From Leifsonia sp052114085 (GTDB lineage: Bacteria > Actinomycetota > Actinomycetes > Actinomycetales > Microbacteriaceae), in NCBI RefSeq assembly GCF_052114085.1, contig NZ_JBFREB010000001.1, positions 1,426,001-1,490,000 on the forward strand: a stretch of 64,000 nucleotides of DNA. Direction: 5' to 3'. Positions 42,917 through 52,031 of the stretch are shown here, one piece after another. The stretch's first letter is position 1. The number at the start of each line of letters is the position of its first letter. A model generated the notes under the pieces. That model did no database searches and had not been told where the DNA came from. It saw only the letters and a program-made list of their open reading frames with translations. The position numbers and the translations under genes are program-made.

Positions 42917-45006
42917 CAGCTCGTCTCGTCCACGCGCGGGCCGTTGGCGCGGAACAACTGCATCGACGTGCCGCCGACCAATCGGGCCGATCGGGGGGCG
43001 AGTTCTGTCGCGTCCTCCGGGATCGGCACCTCGGTCGACGAGTCCCACAGCAGCTGGTACGACGTGACGCCGGGGGCTTCCGGTAGGGACACCTCCACGT
43101 CGTCCTCCACACCGTGCACGATCAAGAGGATGCGGTTGAAGTCTTCACTGACCGGGGTCGAGGCCGCCAAGTACTGCAGTGTGCGGTTCTCCGGGCTGTT
43201 CCAGTCCTCGTCGTCCATCCGCTGACCGGTCGCGTCGTACCAGTCCATGTGGCTGGCGTTCGGCGTCGCCTGACCGGAGACGGCGTAGCGGCTGGGGCGC
43301 AGCGCGGGGTTGTCGCGGCGCAGCTGCAGTAGGCGCTTCGTCGTCTCGAGCAGCTCCCGCTGCTCCCGGGTGGGCAGCCAGCTCAGCCAGTTCAGCTCGC
43401 TGTCGTGGCAGTAGGCGTTGTTGTTGCCTCGCAGGCTGCGGCCGTACTCGTCGCCGGCGGTGATCATCGGTACGCCGGCGGAGAGCAGCAGGGTCGCCAT
43501 CAGGTTGCGGACAGCCTTGGCGCGCGTCACGAGCACGGCCTCATCCACCGTCGGGCCTTCGACGCCGTGGTTGAACGAACGGTTGTTGTCGGTGCCGTCG
43601 CGGTTGTTCTCGCCGTTGCCGAGGTTGTGCTTCACGTCGTAGGCCGCGAGGTCCGCCATGGTGAACCCGTCGTGGGCCGTCACGAAGTTGATCGAGGCCA
43701 AGGGGCCGCGTTCCGCCGAGAACGTGTTGGAGGAGCCGGCCAGCCGGGTCGCGAAGCCGCCGATGCCGACCGGGGCCTGGCCATGGCGGCGGGCCTCGGC
43801 GATGTCCGCCAGCCAGAAGTTGCGCACGCGATCGCGGTAGCGGTCGTTCCATTCCGACCAGCCCGCATGCCCCTCCGTGGGACCAGGGAAGTTGCCGGTC
43901 TGCCAGCCCCCGAGCCCCACATCCCACGGCTCGGCGATCAGCTTGACGCCCTGCAGCGCGGGGTCGGACTGTGCGGCGAGCAGGAGCGGGTGGTCGCGGT
44001 GGAAGGAGGCGTCGGTGCCGCGTCCGAGCGTCGCGGCGAGGTCGAAGCGGAAGCCGTCGACCTGCATCTCGTTCGCCCAGTAGCGGAGCGAGTCGAGCAC
44101 GAGCCGCTGCGGGACCGGATTGCCGAAGTCGACCGTGTTGCCGCATCCGGTCACATCGATGTACGCCCCGGTGTCGTCGTGCCGATAGTAGGTCGCGTTG
44201 TCGAGCCCGCGGAAACTGGTGCGCGGACCGCCGATGCCCTCCTCGGCCGTGTGGTTGTAGACGACGTCGAGGATGACCTCGATCCCGGCCAGGTGCAGCA
44301 GCTTCACCATGCCCTTGAACTCGGCGAGCACCGCCGCCGGTCCCGCCGCCTGCGCCGCACGCGACGCGTACGGCGCGTGTGGGCTGAAGAAGTTGAGGGT
44401 GTTGTAGCCCCAGTAGTTGGTGAGCCCCTGCTCGATCAGGCGCTGCTCGGAGATGAAAGCCTGCACTGGCAGCAGCTGCACCGCCGTCACGCCGAGGTCC
44501 TTCAGATAGCCGATGGTGGACTCGTGGGCGAGGCCGGCGTAGCTGCCGCGCAGCTCCTCCGGGACAGACGGGTTGAGCCGGCTGATGCCCTTCACGTGCG
44601 CTTCGTAGATGACCGAGTGGTCCAGCGGGGTCGCGGGTTTGCGCGCCTCTCCCCAGTCGAAGCCGTCCGAGACCACGACGGATCTCCAGCCGTCCGCAGC
44701 GACCCGCACCAGGCCCCGCGCGTACGGGTCGAGAAGCAGCGCCTCCGGGTCGAAGGAGTTGGCGGGGGCGGTGGGACCCGCGGCGCGGATCGCATAACGG
44801 GTACCGGGGGTGAGGGAACGCGAGCGGCCCACCCAGACCTTGTTGGCATCCCGCGTCATCGGAACCGACTTGGTCAGCCAGTTCGGGTCGGACTCGTCGA
44901 ACAGGCACAGCTCCATCGCGTCGGCGCTCGCCGAGAAGACCCTCAGCTCGCCTCCGTGCGGCCCGACGCGTACACCCAGGTTCCGCAGAGGATCGGTCGA
45001 GGTCAT
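42916..45006 (-). CDS. glgX: glycogen debranching enzyme GlgX
   Basis: Isoamylase-type GH13 enzyme that removes short alpha-1,6 branches left after phosphorylase. 696 residues from ATG 45006. A CBM48 domain is followed by the barrel with Asp322 (VDGFRFDLAATLGR), Glu359 (LIAEPWDVG) and FVTAHDGFTMADL; the GNGENNRDGTDNNRSFNHG segment is typical of GlgX. A TACTCT -10 ends seven bases before the ATG with no Shine-Dalgarno sequence, so the transcript looks leaderless. Length is normal and all catalytic residues are present. First gene of a glgX-ybaK-GNAT operon. Confidence 0.96.
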   Translation of the reverse strand: MTSTDPLRNLGVRVGPHGGELRVFSASADAMELCLFDESDPNWLTKSVPMTRDANKVWVGRSRSLTPGTRYAIRAAGPTAPANSFDPEALLLDPYARGLVRVAADGWRSVVVSDGFDWGEARKPATPLDHSVIYEAHVKGISRLNPSVPEELRGSYAGLAHESTIGYLKDLGVTAVQLLPVQAFISEQRLIEQGLTNYWGYNTLNFFSPHAPYASRAAQAAGPAAVLAEFKGMVKLLHLAGIEVILDVVYNHTAEEGIGGPRTSFRGLDNATYYRHDDTGAYIDVTGCGNTVDFGNPVPQRLVLDSLRYWANEMQVDGFRFDLAATLGRGTDASFHRDHPLLLAAQSDPALQGVKLIAEPWDVGLGGWQTGNFPGPTEGHAGWSEWNDRYRDRVRNFWLADIAEARRHGQAPVGIGGFATRLAGSSNTFSAERGPLASINFVTAHDGFTMADLAAYDVKHNLGNGENNRDGTDNNRSFNHGVEGPTVDEAVLVTRAKAVRNLMATLLLSAGVPMITAGDEYGRSLRGNNNAYCHDSELNWLSWLPTREQRELLETTKRLLQLRRDNPALRPSRYAVSGQATPNASHMDWYDATGQRMDDEDWNSPENRTLQYLAASTPVSEDFNRILLIVHGVEDDVEVSLPEAPGVTSYQLLWDSSTEVPIPEDATELAPRSARLVGGTSMQLFRANGPRVDETS

Positions 45007-45013
45007 GCGCTCT

Positions 45014-45019
45014 AGAGTA
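45014..45019 (-). promoter_or_regulatory. -10 box of glgX, leaderless arrangement
   Basis: TACTCT on the minus strand (45019-45014) ends seven bases before the ATG at 45006. No ribosome-binding sequence lies between. Confidence 0.6.
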
Positions 45020-45055
45020 GTGACACACGCCTGGACTTGAGCTTCGGAGGGCACC

Positions 45056-46234
45056 GTGCCGGTCTACTTGGACCACGCCGCCACCACGCCGATGCGCCCG
45101 GAGGCGATCGCCGCCTACACCGAGGCCATGGGCGTCGTCGGCAACCCCTCCAGCATCCACAGCCAGGGGCAGCAGGCACGGCGGATGCTCGAGGAGGCTC
45201 GCGAGACCGTCGCTGCGACGCTCGGAGCCGACCCTATCGAGGTCGTCTTCACCTCCGGCGGCACCGAGGCGATCAATCTGGGCGTCAAGGGGATGTACTG
45301 GGCGCGCAACGCCGGTGCCCGGCGGCCGCGCATCCTCGTCCCCGGGGGAGAACACCACGCGACCGTCGACACCGTGGAGTGGCTGGAGCGGTCGGAGGGG
45401 GCGAAAGCCTCGTGGCTCGCGCTCGACCCGGACGGACGGATCGTCGTGCCGTCCTCCGTCGACAGCGACGACGTGGCGCTGCTCACCTTCCTCGCCGTCA
45501 ACAACGAGGTGGGGACGGTGCAGCCGGTGTCGGCGCTCGCCGCAGTGGCCCACGCGGCCGGCGTCCCCGTCCACGTGGACGCGGTGGCCGCGTACGGACA
45601 CCTTCCGCTGGACTTCTCTGCCCTCGATGTCGACGCCCTGAGTGTCTCCGCGCACAAGATCGGCGGGCCGGTCGGCATCGGTGCGCTGGTGCTGAGCCGC
45701 GCATCCACCGTAGTCCCGCTGATCCACGGCGGCGGCCAGCAGCGCCAGGTTCGAAGCGGGACCCAGGATGTGGCCGCGGCCGTGTCGTTCGCGGTCGCCG
45801 CGCGACTGGCCGAGTCCGAGCGGGAGGCGGAGGCTGTGCGACTGGCGGTGCTCCAGGACCGGCTCATCCGCGGGGTCCGGGCGGCGGTCCCGGAGGCGGT
45901 GCTCAGCGGGCCCGAAGCGGGAGCCGAGCGGGTGGCATCCAACGCGCACTTCACATTCCCGGGCGCGCAGGGCGATTCCCTGCTGTTCCTGCTCGACATG
46001 GCGGGCGTCTCCGTCTCGACGGGGTCGGCGTGCCAGGCGGGCATCCCGGAGCCGTCGCACGTGCTCATCGCCATGGGGCGCGGGGAAGAGGATGCACGGA
46101 GCGCGTTGCGCTTCACGCTGGGCAGGACATCGACGGAGGCGGATGTGGATGCGCTGCTCGCGGCGCTCCCGGCCGCGTACGCGCAGGCCTCGCGGGCCGG
46201 ACTCGCCGAGCGGGCCACCCGCCTCGGCCGCTGA
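45056..46234 (+). CDS. iscS: cysteine desulfurase (IscS/NifS-like)
   Basis: PLP enzyme that moves sulfur from cysteine onto a protein persulfide. 392 residues from GTG 45056 with CGGAGGG upstream. Starts PVYLDHAATTPMRPEA; the PLP Lys201 lies in SAHKIGGPVG and the catalytic Cys326 in STGSACQAG, followed by PSHVL. Lies 126 bases before mnmA, so its likely job is to feed sulfur to tRNA 2-thiouridine formation. The short loop around Cys326 is group I (IscS-like). Confidence 0.93.
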   Translation: MPVYLDHAATTPMRPEAIAAYTEAMGVVGNPSSIHSQGQQARRMLEEARETVAATLGADPIEVVFTSGGTEAINLGVKGMYWARNAGARRPRILVPGGEHHATVDTVEWLERSEGAKASWLALDPDGRIVVPSSVDSDDVALLTFLAVNNEVGTVQPVSALAAVAHAAGVPVHVDAVAAYGHLPLDFSALDVDALSVSAHKIGGPVGIGALVLSRASTVVPLIHGGGQQRQVRSGTQDVAAAVSFAVAARLAESEREAEAVRLAVLQDRLIRGVRAAVPEAVLSGPEAGAERVASNAHFTFPGAQGDSLLFLLDMAGVSVSTGSACQAGIPEPSHVLIAMGRGEEDARSALRFTLGRTSTEADVDALLAALPAAYAQASRAGLAERATRLGR

Positions 46235-46348
46235 GTCTCCTCCCTCCTTCCTCCTCGCCGAATGGTGACGAGATGTCGCAACTCGCCGCGAATCAGAGCA
46301 TCTACTCTCACCTCGTGCCCGCTCGCCGGGCGCCCAGCCCAGGCCGGG

Positions 46349-46354
46349 TAGAAT
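46349..46354 (+). promoter_or_regulatory. -10 box of mnmA, leaderless arrangement
   Basis: TAGAAT ends exactly six bases before the mnmA GTG at 46361, with no Shine-Dalgarno sequence. mnmA therefore has its own promoter rather than depending only on iscS. Confidence 0.6.
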
Positions 46355-46360
46355 CGGCGG

Positions 46361-47461
46361 GTGAAGGTTCTGGCAGCGATGAGCGGGGGAGTCGACTCCG
46401 CGGTGGCGGCGGCGCGCGCCGTCGAGGCCGGCCACGACGTGGTCGGCGTGCACCTCGCGCTGTCCCGCATGCCGGGCACCCTGCGCACGGGCAGCCGCGG
46501 CTGCTGCACGATCGAGGACTCGATGGATGCGCAGCGTGCGGCGAACATCATCGGCATCCCTTACTACGTCTGGGACTTCTCCGAGCGCTTCAAGCTGGAC
46601 GTCGTGGACGACTTCATCGCGGAGTACTCGGCCGGCCGCACCCCGAACCCCTGCATGCGCTGCAACGAGCGGATCAAGTTCGCCGCGCTGCTCGAGAAGG
46701 CGCTCGATCTGGGCTTCGACGCCGTCTGCACCGGCCACTACGCGGCCATCATGACCGACGAGGACGGCAACCGCGAGCTGCACCGCGCGAGCGCCTGGGC
46801 GAAGGACCAGTCGTATGTGCTCGGCGTGCTCACCGCCGAGCAGCTCGCACACGCGATGTTCCCGCTCGGCGCAACGCCGTCCAAGGCCGAGGTGCGAGCG
46901 GAAGCCGCCGCGCGGGGCTTGAGCGTCGCCAATAAGCCGGACTCGCACGACATCTGCTTCATCCCCGATGGCGACACCCGCGGTTGGCTGGCCGAGCGCG
47001 TCGGCACCGCGACCGGCGACATCGTCGACCGTCAGGGCAACCGGCTCGGCTCGCACGAGGGCGCGCACGCCTACACCGTCGGCCAGCGCAAGGGCCTGAA
47101 CGTCGGCTACCCCTCGCCGGATGGCCGCCCCCGCTTCGTGCTGGAGGTGCGCCCGAAGGAGAACGAGGTCGTCGTCGGTCCGCGCGAGGCGCTGGACATC
47201 GCCGAGATCGCCGGTTCGCGCTTCACCTGGGCCGGGCTGCCTCCCGTCGACCCGGCGACCCCGTTCGCCTGCGAGGTCCAGATCCGCGCGCACGCCGACC
47301 CGGTGCCCGCCGTTGCGTCCGTCACGGGCCGCGAGCTCGTCGTCCGCCCGGACATCCCGCTCAACGGCGTCGCACCCGGACAGACCGCTGTCGTCTACGT
47401 CGGCACGCGCGTGCTCGGCCAGACGACGATCGACCGGACGGTCTCGGCCGTCCCCGTCTGA
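46361..47461 (+). CDS. mnmA: tRNA-specific 2-thiouridylase MnmA
   Basis: Thiolates U34 of Lys, Glu and Gln tRNAs. 366 residues. The N-terminal ATP-pyrophosphatase loop reads AMSGGVDSAVAAA (residues 6-18). The two catalytic cysteines are in NPCMRCNERIKF (about 99-110) and HDICFIPDG (about 196-204). A C-terminal beta-barrel completes the normal architecture. Like other actinobacterial forms it carries a short insert GSRGCCTIEDSMDA. Follows iscS, which should supply the sulfur. Confidence 0.97.
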   Translation: MKVLAAMSGGVDSAVAAARAVEAGHDVVGVHLALSRMPGTLRTGSRGCCTIEDSMDAQRAANIIGIPYYVWDFSERFKLDVVDDFIAEYSAGRTPNPCMRCNERIKFAALLEKALDLGFDAVCTGHYAAIMTDEDGNRELHRASAWAKDQSYVLGVLTAEQLAHAMFPLGATPSKAEVRAEAAARGLSVANKPDSHDICFIPDGDTRGWLAERVGTATGDIVDRQGNRLGSHEGAHAYTVGQRKGLNVGYPSPDGRPRFVLEVRPKENEVVVGPREALDIAEIAGSRFTWAGLPPVDPATPFACEVQIRAHADPVPAVASVTGRELVVRPDIPLNGVAPGQTAVVYVGTRVLGQTTIDRTVSAVPV

Positions 47462-47496
47462 AGCTTTTCGGCGGTGCCAGGCGCGCCGTCGAGCCC

Positions 47497-47502
47497 TAGG
47501 CT
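47497..47502 (+). promoter_or_regulatory. -10 box of the YrhK-like gene, leaderless arrangement
   Basis: TAGGCT ends six bases before the ATG at 47509; no Shine-Dalgarno sequence. Confidence 0.55.
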
Positions 47503-47508
47503 CCGGAC

Positions 47509-48183
47509 ATGACTCCCGAGCGAGCAATCCGCCTCCGGCGCGAGGCCTGGGGTTTCGCTATCGGCTCGCTGTTCTTCCTCGTCGGGGCGGTGCCCTTCTA
47601 CCAGCAGGCGGTCGGGACGATCCTGGCCAACCTCACCTTCTTCGTCGGTGCACTGTTCTTCACGGCGGCTGCTTTCATCCAACTCGCCCTGAGTGGACGC
47701 CGCCCGCCGCGTCACGGGGCGATCCAGGCGGACCGTTACGACTGGTGGGCGGCAGCGGTGCAGTTCGTCGGAACCCTGCTCTTCAATGTCAGCACGACCG
47801 CCGCGCTGATCGTCGCGATCAACGCGAACGCCCGCGTCGGGAGCGGATGGCGCCCGGATGCGTTCGGTTCGATCTGCTTCCTGGTGGCGAGCGGACTCGC
47901 CGTGGTCGCAACCACCGACAGGGAGCGGCTCTGGGATCCACGCGCCAGGACCTGGCACGGCACGTGGCTGAACCTCGCCGGGTCCGTCTTCTTCGGCATC
48001 TCCGCGATCGGCGCCTACGTGCTCCCCGCCACAGGAGACCTCGTCAGCCTGTTCTGGGCCAACCTCGGGACGCTCCTGGGCGCGGCCTGCTTCCTCGTGG
48101 CGGCGGTGCTCAGCCGTCGGTCGATCCCGGTCCGCGGACATCGCGCGGTACCGACCGGTTCCGGCGTCGGGGGTCGCGAATAA
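47509..48183 (+). CDS. YrhK-domain membrane protein
   Basis: A 224-residue membrane protein with about six hydrophobic segments in three pairs (near 14-34, 39-61, 84-105, 121-139, 152-174 and 180-200). The paired-helix units FAIGSLFFLVGAVPFY...LANLTFFVGALFFTAAA and LAGSVFFGISAIGAYV...WANLGTLLGAACFLVAA resemble each other and the YrhK domain, indicating an internal duplication. No function known. Its TAA stop doubles as the first bases of the ligA -10 box. Confidence 0.78.
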   Translation: MTPERAIRLRREAWGFAIGSLFFLVGAVPFYQQAVGTILANLTFFVGALFFTAAAFIQLALSGRRPPRHGAIQADRYDWWAAAVQFVGTLLFNVSTTAALIVAINANARVGSGWRPDAFGSICFLVASGLAVVATTDRERLWDPRARTWHGTWLNLAGSVFFGISAIGAYVLPATGDLVSLFWANLGTLLGAACFLVAAVLSRRSIPVRGHRAVPTGSGVGGRE

Positions 48184-48186
48184 GCT
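48181..48186 (+). promoter_or_regulatory. -10 box of ligA overlapping the upstream stop codon
   Basis: TAAGCT ends six bases before the ligA GTG at 48193. Its first three bases are the TAA stop of the YrhK-like gene. No Shine-Dalgarno sequence precedes ligA. Confidence 0.55.
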
Positions 48187-48192
48187 GGACGC

Positions 48193-50451
48193 GTGGCGAT
48201 CGAGACGACGACCGACGACCAGCTCGCGAGTGCGCGAAGCGAGGCGCAGCAGCTGACGACGCGCATCCTGGAGTTGCGCGACGCGTATTACGAGCGCGAC
48301 ACCGTGCTCGTCAGCGACGAGGAGTACGACCGCATGATGCGGCGGCTCGAAGAGCTGGAGCGGCTGCACCCCGAACTCCAGTCGCAGGACAGCCCGACCC
48401 AGACGGTCGGAGGCCGCGCCCAGACGACGCTGTTCGCTCCGGTTGAGCACGCCGAACGGATGCTGAGCCTCGACAATGTGTTCTCCATCGGGGAGTTCGA
48501 GGCCTGGGCGACGCGGGTCGAGCGTGACGCGGGCCGACGGGTCGACTACCTGTGCGAGCTGAAGATCGACGGCCTCGCCATCAACCTCCGCTATGTGAAG
48601 GGCGTGCTGGTTTCGGCCGCCACCCGCGGCGACGGGGTCGTTGGCGAAGACGTGACCGAGAACGTCCGCCTGATCCCCGCCATCCCGGCCCTTCTGGCAA
48701 CGGATGACCCGCCCGCCCTGGTGGAGGTGCGCGGCGAGGTGTTCTTCCCGGTCGCAGAGTTCGAGGAGCTCAACGCCCACCAGCTGGAGGCGGGCGAGCG
48801 GGTGTTCGCCAACGCCCGCAACGCGGCCAGCGGGTCGCTCCGCCAGAAGGCCGAGGGCAAGGGGCCGGCGCAACTCGAACTGATGCGCAACCGGCTCCGT
48901 CGGCTGCACATGCTGGTGCACGGCATCGGCGCCTGGCAGAACCCGCCGGTCGATGCGCAGTCGAAGGTCTACGAGCTTCTGAAGGGCTGGGGCCTGCCCA
49001 CCTCGACGCACTACCGCGTGGTCCACGCTGTCGCTGACGTCGACGAGTTCATCGAGTACTACGGGGCGCACCGTGGCGCGGTGGAGCACGAGATCGACGG
49101 CATCGTCATCAAGGTGGACGAGCTGGCCCTGCACGACGAGCTGGGCGCGACCAGCCGCGCCCCCCGCTGGGCCATTGCTTACAAGTACCCGCCGGAGCAG
49201 GTGAACACCAAGCTGCTCGACATCGTCGTCAGTGTCGGCCGCACCGGCCGGGCGACGCCGTTCGCGGTGATGGAGAAGGTGCGCGTCGCCGGTTCCGAGG
49301 TTCGTCAGGCGACTCTGCACAACCAGGAGGTCGTCAAGGCGAAAGGCGTTCTGATCGGCGACACCGTGGTGCTGCGCAAGGCGGGAGACGTCATCCCCGA
49401 GGTGCTCGGCCCGGTGGTGGAACTGCGCGACGGCACCGAGCGCGAATTCGTCATGCCCGAGAACTGCCCCGAGTGCGGCACGCGGCTGGCTCCGGCCAAG
49501 GAAGGCGACATCGACCTGCGCTGCCCGAACGCCGAGTTCTGCCCGGCGCAGGTGCGCGGGCGGGTGGAGCACATCGGCTCCCGTGGCGCCCTCGACATCG
49601 AGGCGCTGGGCGAGGTCGCGGCGGCCGCATTGACCCAGCCGCGATTCCCCGAGAATCCGCCGCTTCCGACGGAGGCGGGACTGTTCGGCCTCACGTTGGC
49701 CGACCTCTTCCCGATCGAGGTCGTGGTGCGCGATTCGGAGACCGGGCTGCCGAAACTGACGGACGCGGGGGAGGAGAAGGTAGACACCCCGTTCCGCCGC
49801 CGGCGGCAGAAGAAGGACGGCTCCTACGACCCCGCAGCGGAGGGCTTCGCCGGTGACGAGCTGTACGTTCCGTCGAAGAATGCGGTCGAGCTGCTGAGCA
49901 ATCTCTCCGCGGCGCGCGAGAAGCCGCTGTGGCGCATACTGGTCGCCCTGAACATCCGGCATGTCGGCCCCGTGGCCGCGCGAGCGCTGGCGAGCCACTT
50001 CGGGTCCCTCGACGCCATCCGCTCGGCGTCGCGCGACGAGCTGGCGGCGGTGGATGGCGTCGGCGGCATCATCGCGGACGCGGTGCTGGCCTGGTTCGAC
50101 GTCGCCTGGCACCGCGAGATCGTGGAGCGCTGGGCCGCTGACGGCGTCCAGTTCGCCACCCCGGGTCACTCCGGGCCGGGCCGGGCCGAGGAGGCCGGGG
50201 GAGTGCTCGCCGGCCTCACCGTCGTCGCGACCGGATCCCTCGAGGGCTACACCCGCGAGGGGGCGCAGGAGGCGATCATCGCGGCGGGCGGCAAGGCCGC
50301 ATCCAGCGTCTCCAAGAAGACGGATTTCGTCGCAGCGGGTCCCGGCGCCGGCTCCAAACTCACGAAGGCCGAAGAGCTCGGCGTGCGCGTCCTGAACGCA
50401 GCTCAGTTCACGAAGTTGCTGGAGGAAGGGCCCGCGGCGCTCGACGAGTGA
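48193..50451 (+). CDS. ligA: NAD+-dependent DNA ligase LigA
   Basis: Essential ligase for Okazaki fragments and repair. 752 residues. Domain order: NAD-binding Ia (DEEYDRMMRRLEEL), adenylation domain with AMP-acceptor Lys124 (CELKIDGLAINLRY), OB fold, a four-Cys zinc finger (CPECGTRL...CPNAEFCPAQ, about 422-448), helix-hairpin-helix repeats (NIRHVGPVAARALA) and a C-terminal BRCT domain (GGKAASSVSKKTDFVAAG). Between zinc finger and HhH there is a longer charged insert (about 505-550, RRRRQKKDGS) than in E. coli LigA. The start is GTG 48193, probably on a leaderless mRNA. Confidence 0.97.
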   Translation: MAIETTTDDQLASARSEAQQLTTRILELRDAYYERDTVLVSDEEYDRMMRRLEELERLHPELQSQDSPTQTVGGRAQTTLFAPVEHAERMLSLDNVFSIGEFEAWATRVERDAGRRVDYLCELKIDGLAINLRYVKGVLVSAATRGDGVVGEDVTENVRLIPAIPALLATDDPPALVEVRGEVFFPVAEFEELNAHQLEAGERVFANARNAASGSLRQKAEGKGPAQLELMRNRLRRLHMLVHGIGAWQNPPVDAQSKVYELLKGWGLPTSTHYRVVHAVADVDEFIEYYGAHRGAVEHEIDGIVIKVDELALHDELGATSRAPRWAIAYKYPPEQVNTKLLDIVVSVGRTGRATPFAVMEKVRVAGSEVRQATLHNQEVVKAKGVLIGDTVVLRKAGDVIPEVLGPVVELRDGTEREFVMPENCPECGTRLAPAKEGDIDLRCPNAEFCPAQVRGRVEHIGSRGALDIEALGEVAAAALTQPRFPENPPLPTEAGLFGLTLADLFPIEVVVRDSETGLPKLTDAGEEKVDTPFRRRRQKKDGSYDPAAEGFAGDELYVPSKNAVELLSNLSAAREKPLWRILVALNIRHVGPVAARALASHFGSLDAIRSASRDELAAVDGVGGIIADAVLAWFDVAWHREIVERWAADGVQFATPGHSGPGRAEEAGGVLAGLTVVATGSLEGYTREGAQEAIIAAGGKAASSVSKKTDFVAAGPGAGSKLTKAEELGVRVLNAAQFTKLLEEGPAALDE

Positions 50452-50617
50452 CGATTCGGGTCCGTCATCCTGTGGACAGTATCCGAGTTCTCCCCCTGAA
50501 TCGGGGGTAGAACGGGTTGCCGTCCGCCACCCATTCATGGGTAGAGTCGAGACGTGCGCTCCCCCCGGGCGCATCGCAAGGGCTTAGCTCGCTCGCTCTC
50601 GGAGGGACCCGGACGGA
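50452..50617 (+). other. intergenic region after ligA with small hairpins and promoter-like boxes
   Basis: The 166-base gap holds a CCCCC-TGAATC-GGGGG hairpin, a smaller CCCAT-TC-ATGGG hairpin and a TAGAGT -10-like box before position 50560. The first hairpin may end ligA transcription; the box may start the next transcript with a leader of about 60 bases. None of these is certain. Confidence 0.35.
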
Positions 50618-51988
50618 GTGCTGGTCGGCTTTGCAGCTGTTCTCACCGTAACCTCGGCAGTCTCAGGACTGACCGGGGCTTTCGTGCTGCCTGCCGACGT
50701 TCCCCCGGCGGCGGCCGTGTCCACGGTGTCGTACTCCACGGTGTCGTACCCCACCGTTTCGTCCGCCGTGTCCGGCCCCGTCTCCGATGTGCCGTCCGCC
50801 CCCAGCGGGGGCAGCAGCTCCGTGTCGGTGCTCGGCGCGGTCTCCGGGCTCGACGCGTCGGCGCTGCCGTCGTTCGTCGACGCCAATCGCTCACGGCTCG
50901 AGTCGCTGCTGCGACAGGCGCCTGCCGCTGCCGACGTCGGCCGCGTGTGGAAGCTGATCGACCCCGCCAAGCAGAACGTGCTCATCAACGCCGCGCCCCA
51001 CGTCGTCGGCAACCTCGAGGGGGTCCCCTACGAGGTGCGTGGCCGGGCGAACGCGATCGACCTCAAGCAGACCATCGCGGGCGTCACCAAGACGCTGAAG
51101 ACGGAGCACGGTCGCGCAGAACGGGTGGCGCTCCAGCGCCAGCTCCAAACACTCGACAACGTGAAGAAGGCGCTGTCGAAGCAGGACGGAGTGAAGCGCA
51201 CCCTCGTCAGCCTCGACCCGTCAGCCGACGCCAAGGCGTCGATCGTGGTGGGCGACCTCAGCACTGCGGCGTACGTCAGCGTCCTGGTGCCCGGAATGTA
51301 CATGTCGGTGGGCGAGCAGATCGAGGCCTGGGGCAAGGTCGCGCAGGAGCAGTACGACCTCCAGACCAGTACGCTGCGCCGCATCCTCGGCCCGCGCGGA
51401 AACGGGGGGACGCCGGGGGTCGCGGTCGTCGCCTGGATCGGTTACCAGACGCCGGTGCTCACCAACATCGGGGGCACCGCGCTTGCCACCCAGGGCGCCG
51501 ACAGCCTGGAGCGCACCCTGGAAGGCATCCGCGCTCTGCGAAACGGCAACCAGCCGTACCTGAGTCTGTTCGCCCACTCCTACGGCTCGACCGCCGCGCT
51601 CATGGCGCTGGAGCGGCACACCGTTACCGTCGACGCGCTGGCGCTGATGGGATCGCCGGGCAGCGCTGCGCAGACCGTCGCTGGACTCTCCGTGACCGGT
51701 GGCAACGTGTTCGTCGGCGAGGCGCAGATGGACCCGATCGTCAACACCGCCTTCTTCGGCAGCGACCCGGGGTCGCCCGGCTACGGCGCCAAGCCGATGG
51801 GCGTCGGCGGTGCGGTCGATCCGCTCACCCACGCCTCCCTCGCCGGCTCGTCCGGTCACAATGAGTACTTCAGCGTCGGAACCGAGTCCATGCGGAATCT
51901 CGCCATGATCGGAATCGACCGCGGTGACCTCGTGCTCGCCGGCCCCTCCCGGGCGGCAGACGGGACCACGGAGGCGTCGGCGCGCTGA
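50618..51988 (+). CDS. DUF1023-family alpha/beta hydrolase
   Basis: A 456-residue protein of the actinobacterial DUF1023 hydrolase family. The GTG at 50618 is the first start after an in-frame stop. Residues 1-22 form a hydrophobic segment that could be a signal or anchor; a Ser/Val/Pro-rich region follows, with a VSYSTVSYPTVS repeat coded by 15-bp units. The nucleophile is Ser321 in FAHSYGSTAA; the final His is probably in THASLAGSSGHNEYF. Substrate unknown; proteins of this family are often secreted esterase- or lipase-like enzymes. Confidence 0.82.
   Translation: MLVGFAAVLTVTSAVSGLTGAFVLPADVPPAAAVSTVSYSTVSYPTVSSAVSGPVSDVPSAPSGGSSSVSVLGAVSGLDASALPSFVDANRSRLESLLRQAPAAADVGRVWKLIDPAKQNVLINAAPHVVGNLEGVPYEVRGRANAIDLKQTIAGVTKTLKTEHGRAERVALQRQLQTLDNVKKALSKQDGVKRTLVSLDPSADAKASIVVGDLSTAAYVSVLVPGMYMSVGEQIEAWGKVAQEQYDLQTSTLRRILGPRGNGGTPGVAVVAWIGYQTPVLTNIGGTALATQGADSLERTLEGIRALRNGNQPYLSLFAHSYGSTAALMALERHTVTVDALALMGSPGSAAQTVAGLSVTGGNVFVGEAQMDPIVNTAFFGSDPGSPGYGAKPMGVGGAVDPLTHASLAGSSGHNEYFSVGTESMRNLAMIGIDRGDLVLAGPSRAADGTTEASAR
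50720..50764 (+). repeat. 15-bp tandem repeat inside the DUF1023 gene
   Basis: TCCACGGTGTCGTAC occurs at 50720-50734 and identically at 50735-50749, with a diverged third copy at 50750-50764. In-frame, so it extends the Ser/Val-rich linker. Confidence 0.9.
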
Positions 51989-52018
51989 GCGGGCCTGGGC
52001 GCCGTCGGCGGGGGCATC

Positions 52019-52024
52019 CATAAT
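52019..52024 (+). promoter_or_regulatory. -10 box of the phosphoesterase gene
   Basis: CATAAT ends seven bases before the ATG at 52032. It overlaps the upstream ATG at 52023, which would then not be on the mRNA, arguing for the second start. Confidence 0.55.
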
Positions 52025-52031
52025 GGACGGG

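Noticed and set aside
43541..50574. Open frames of more than 1000 codons antisense to glgX-iscS-mnmA and to ligA
   Set aside because: They overlap well-identified genes on the other strand and show no domain or ribosome-binding site.
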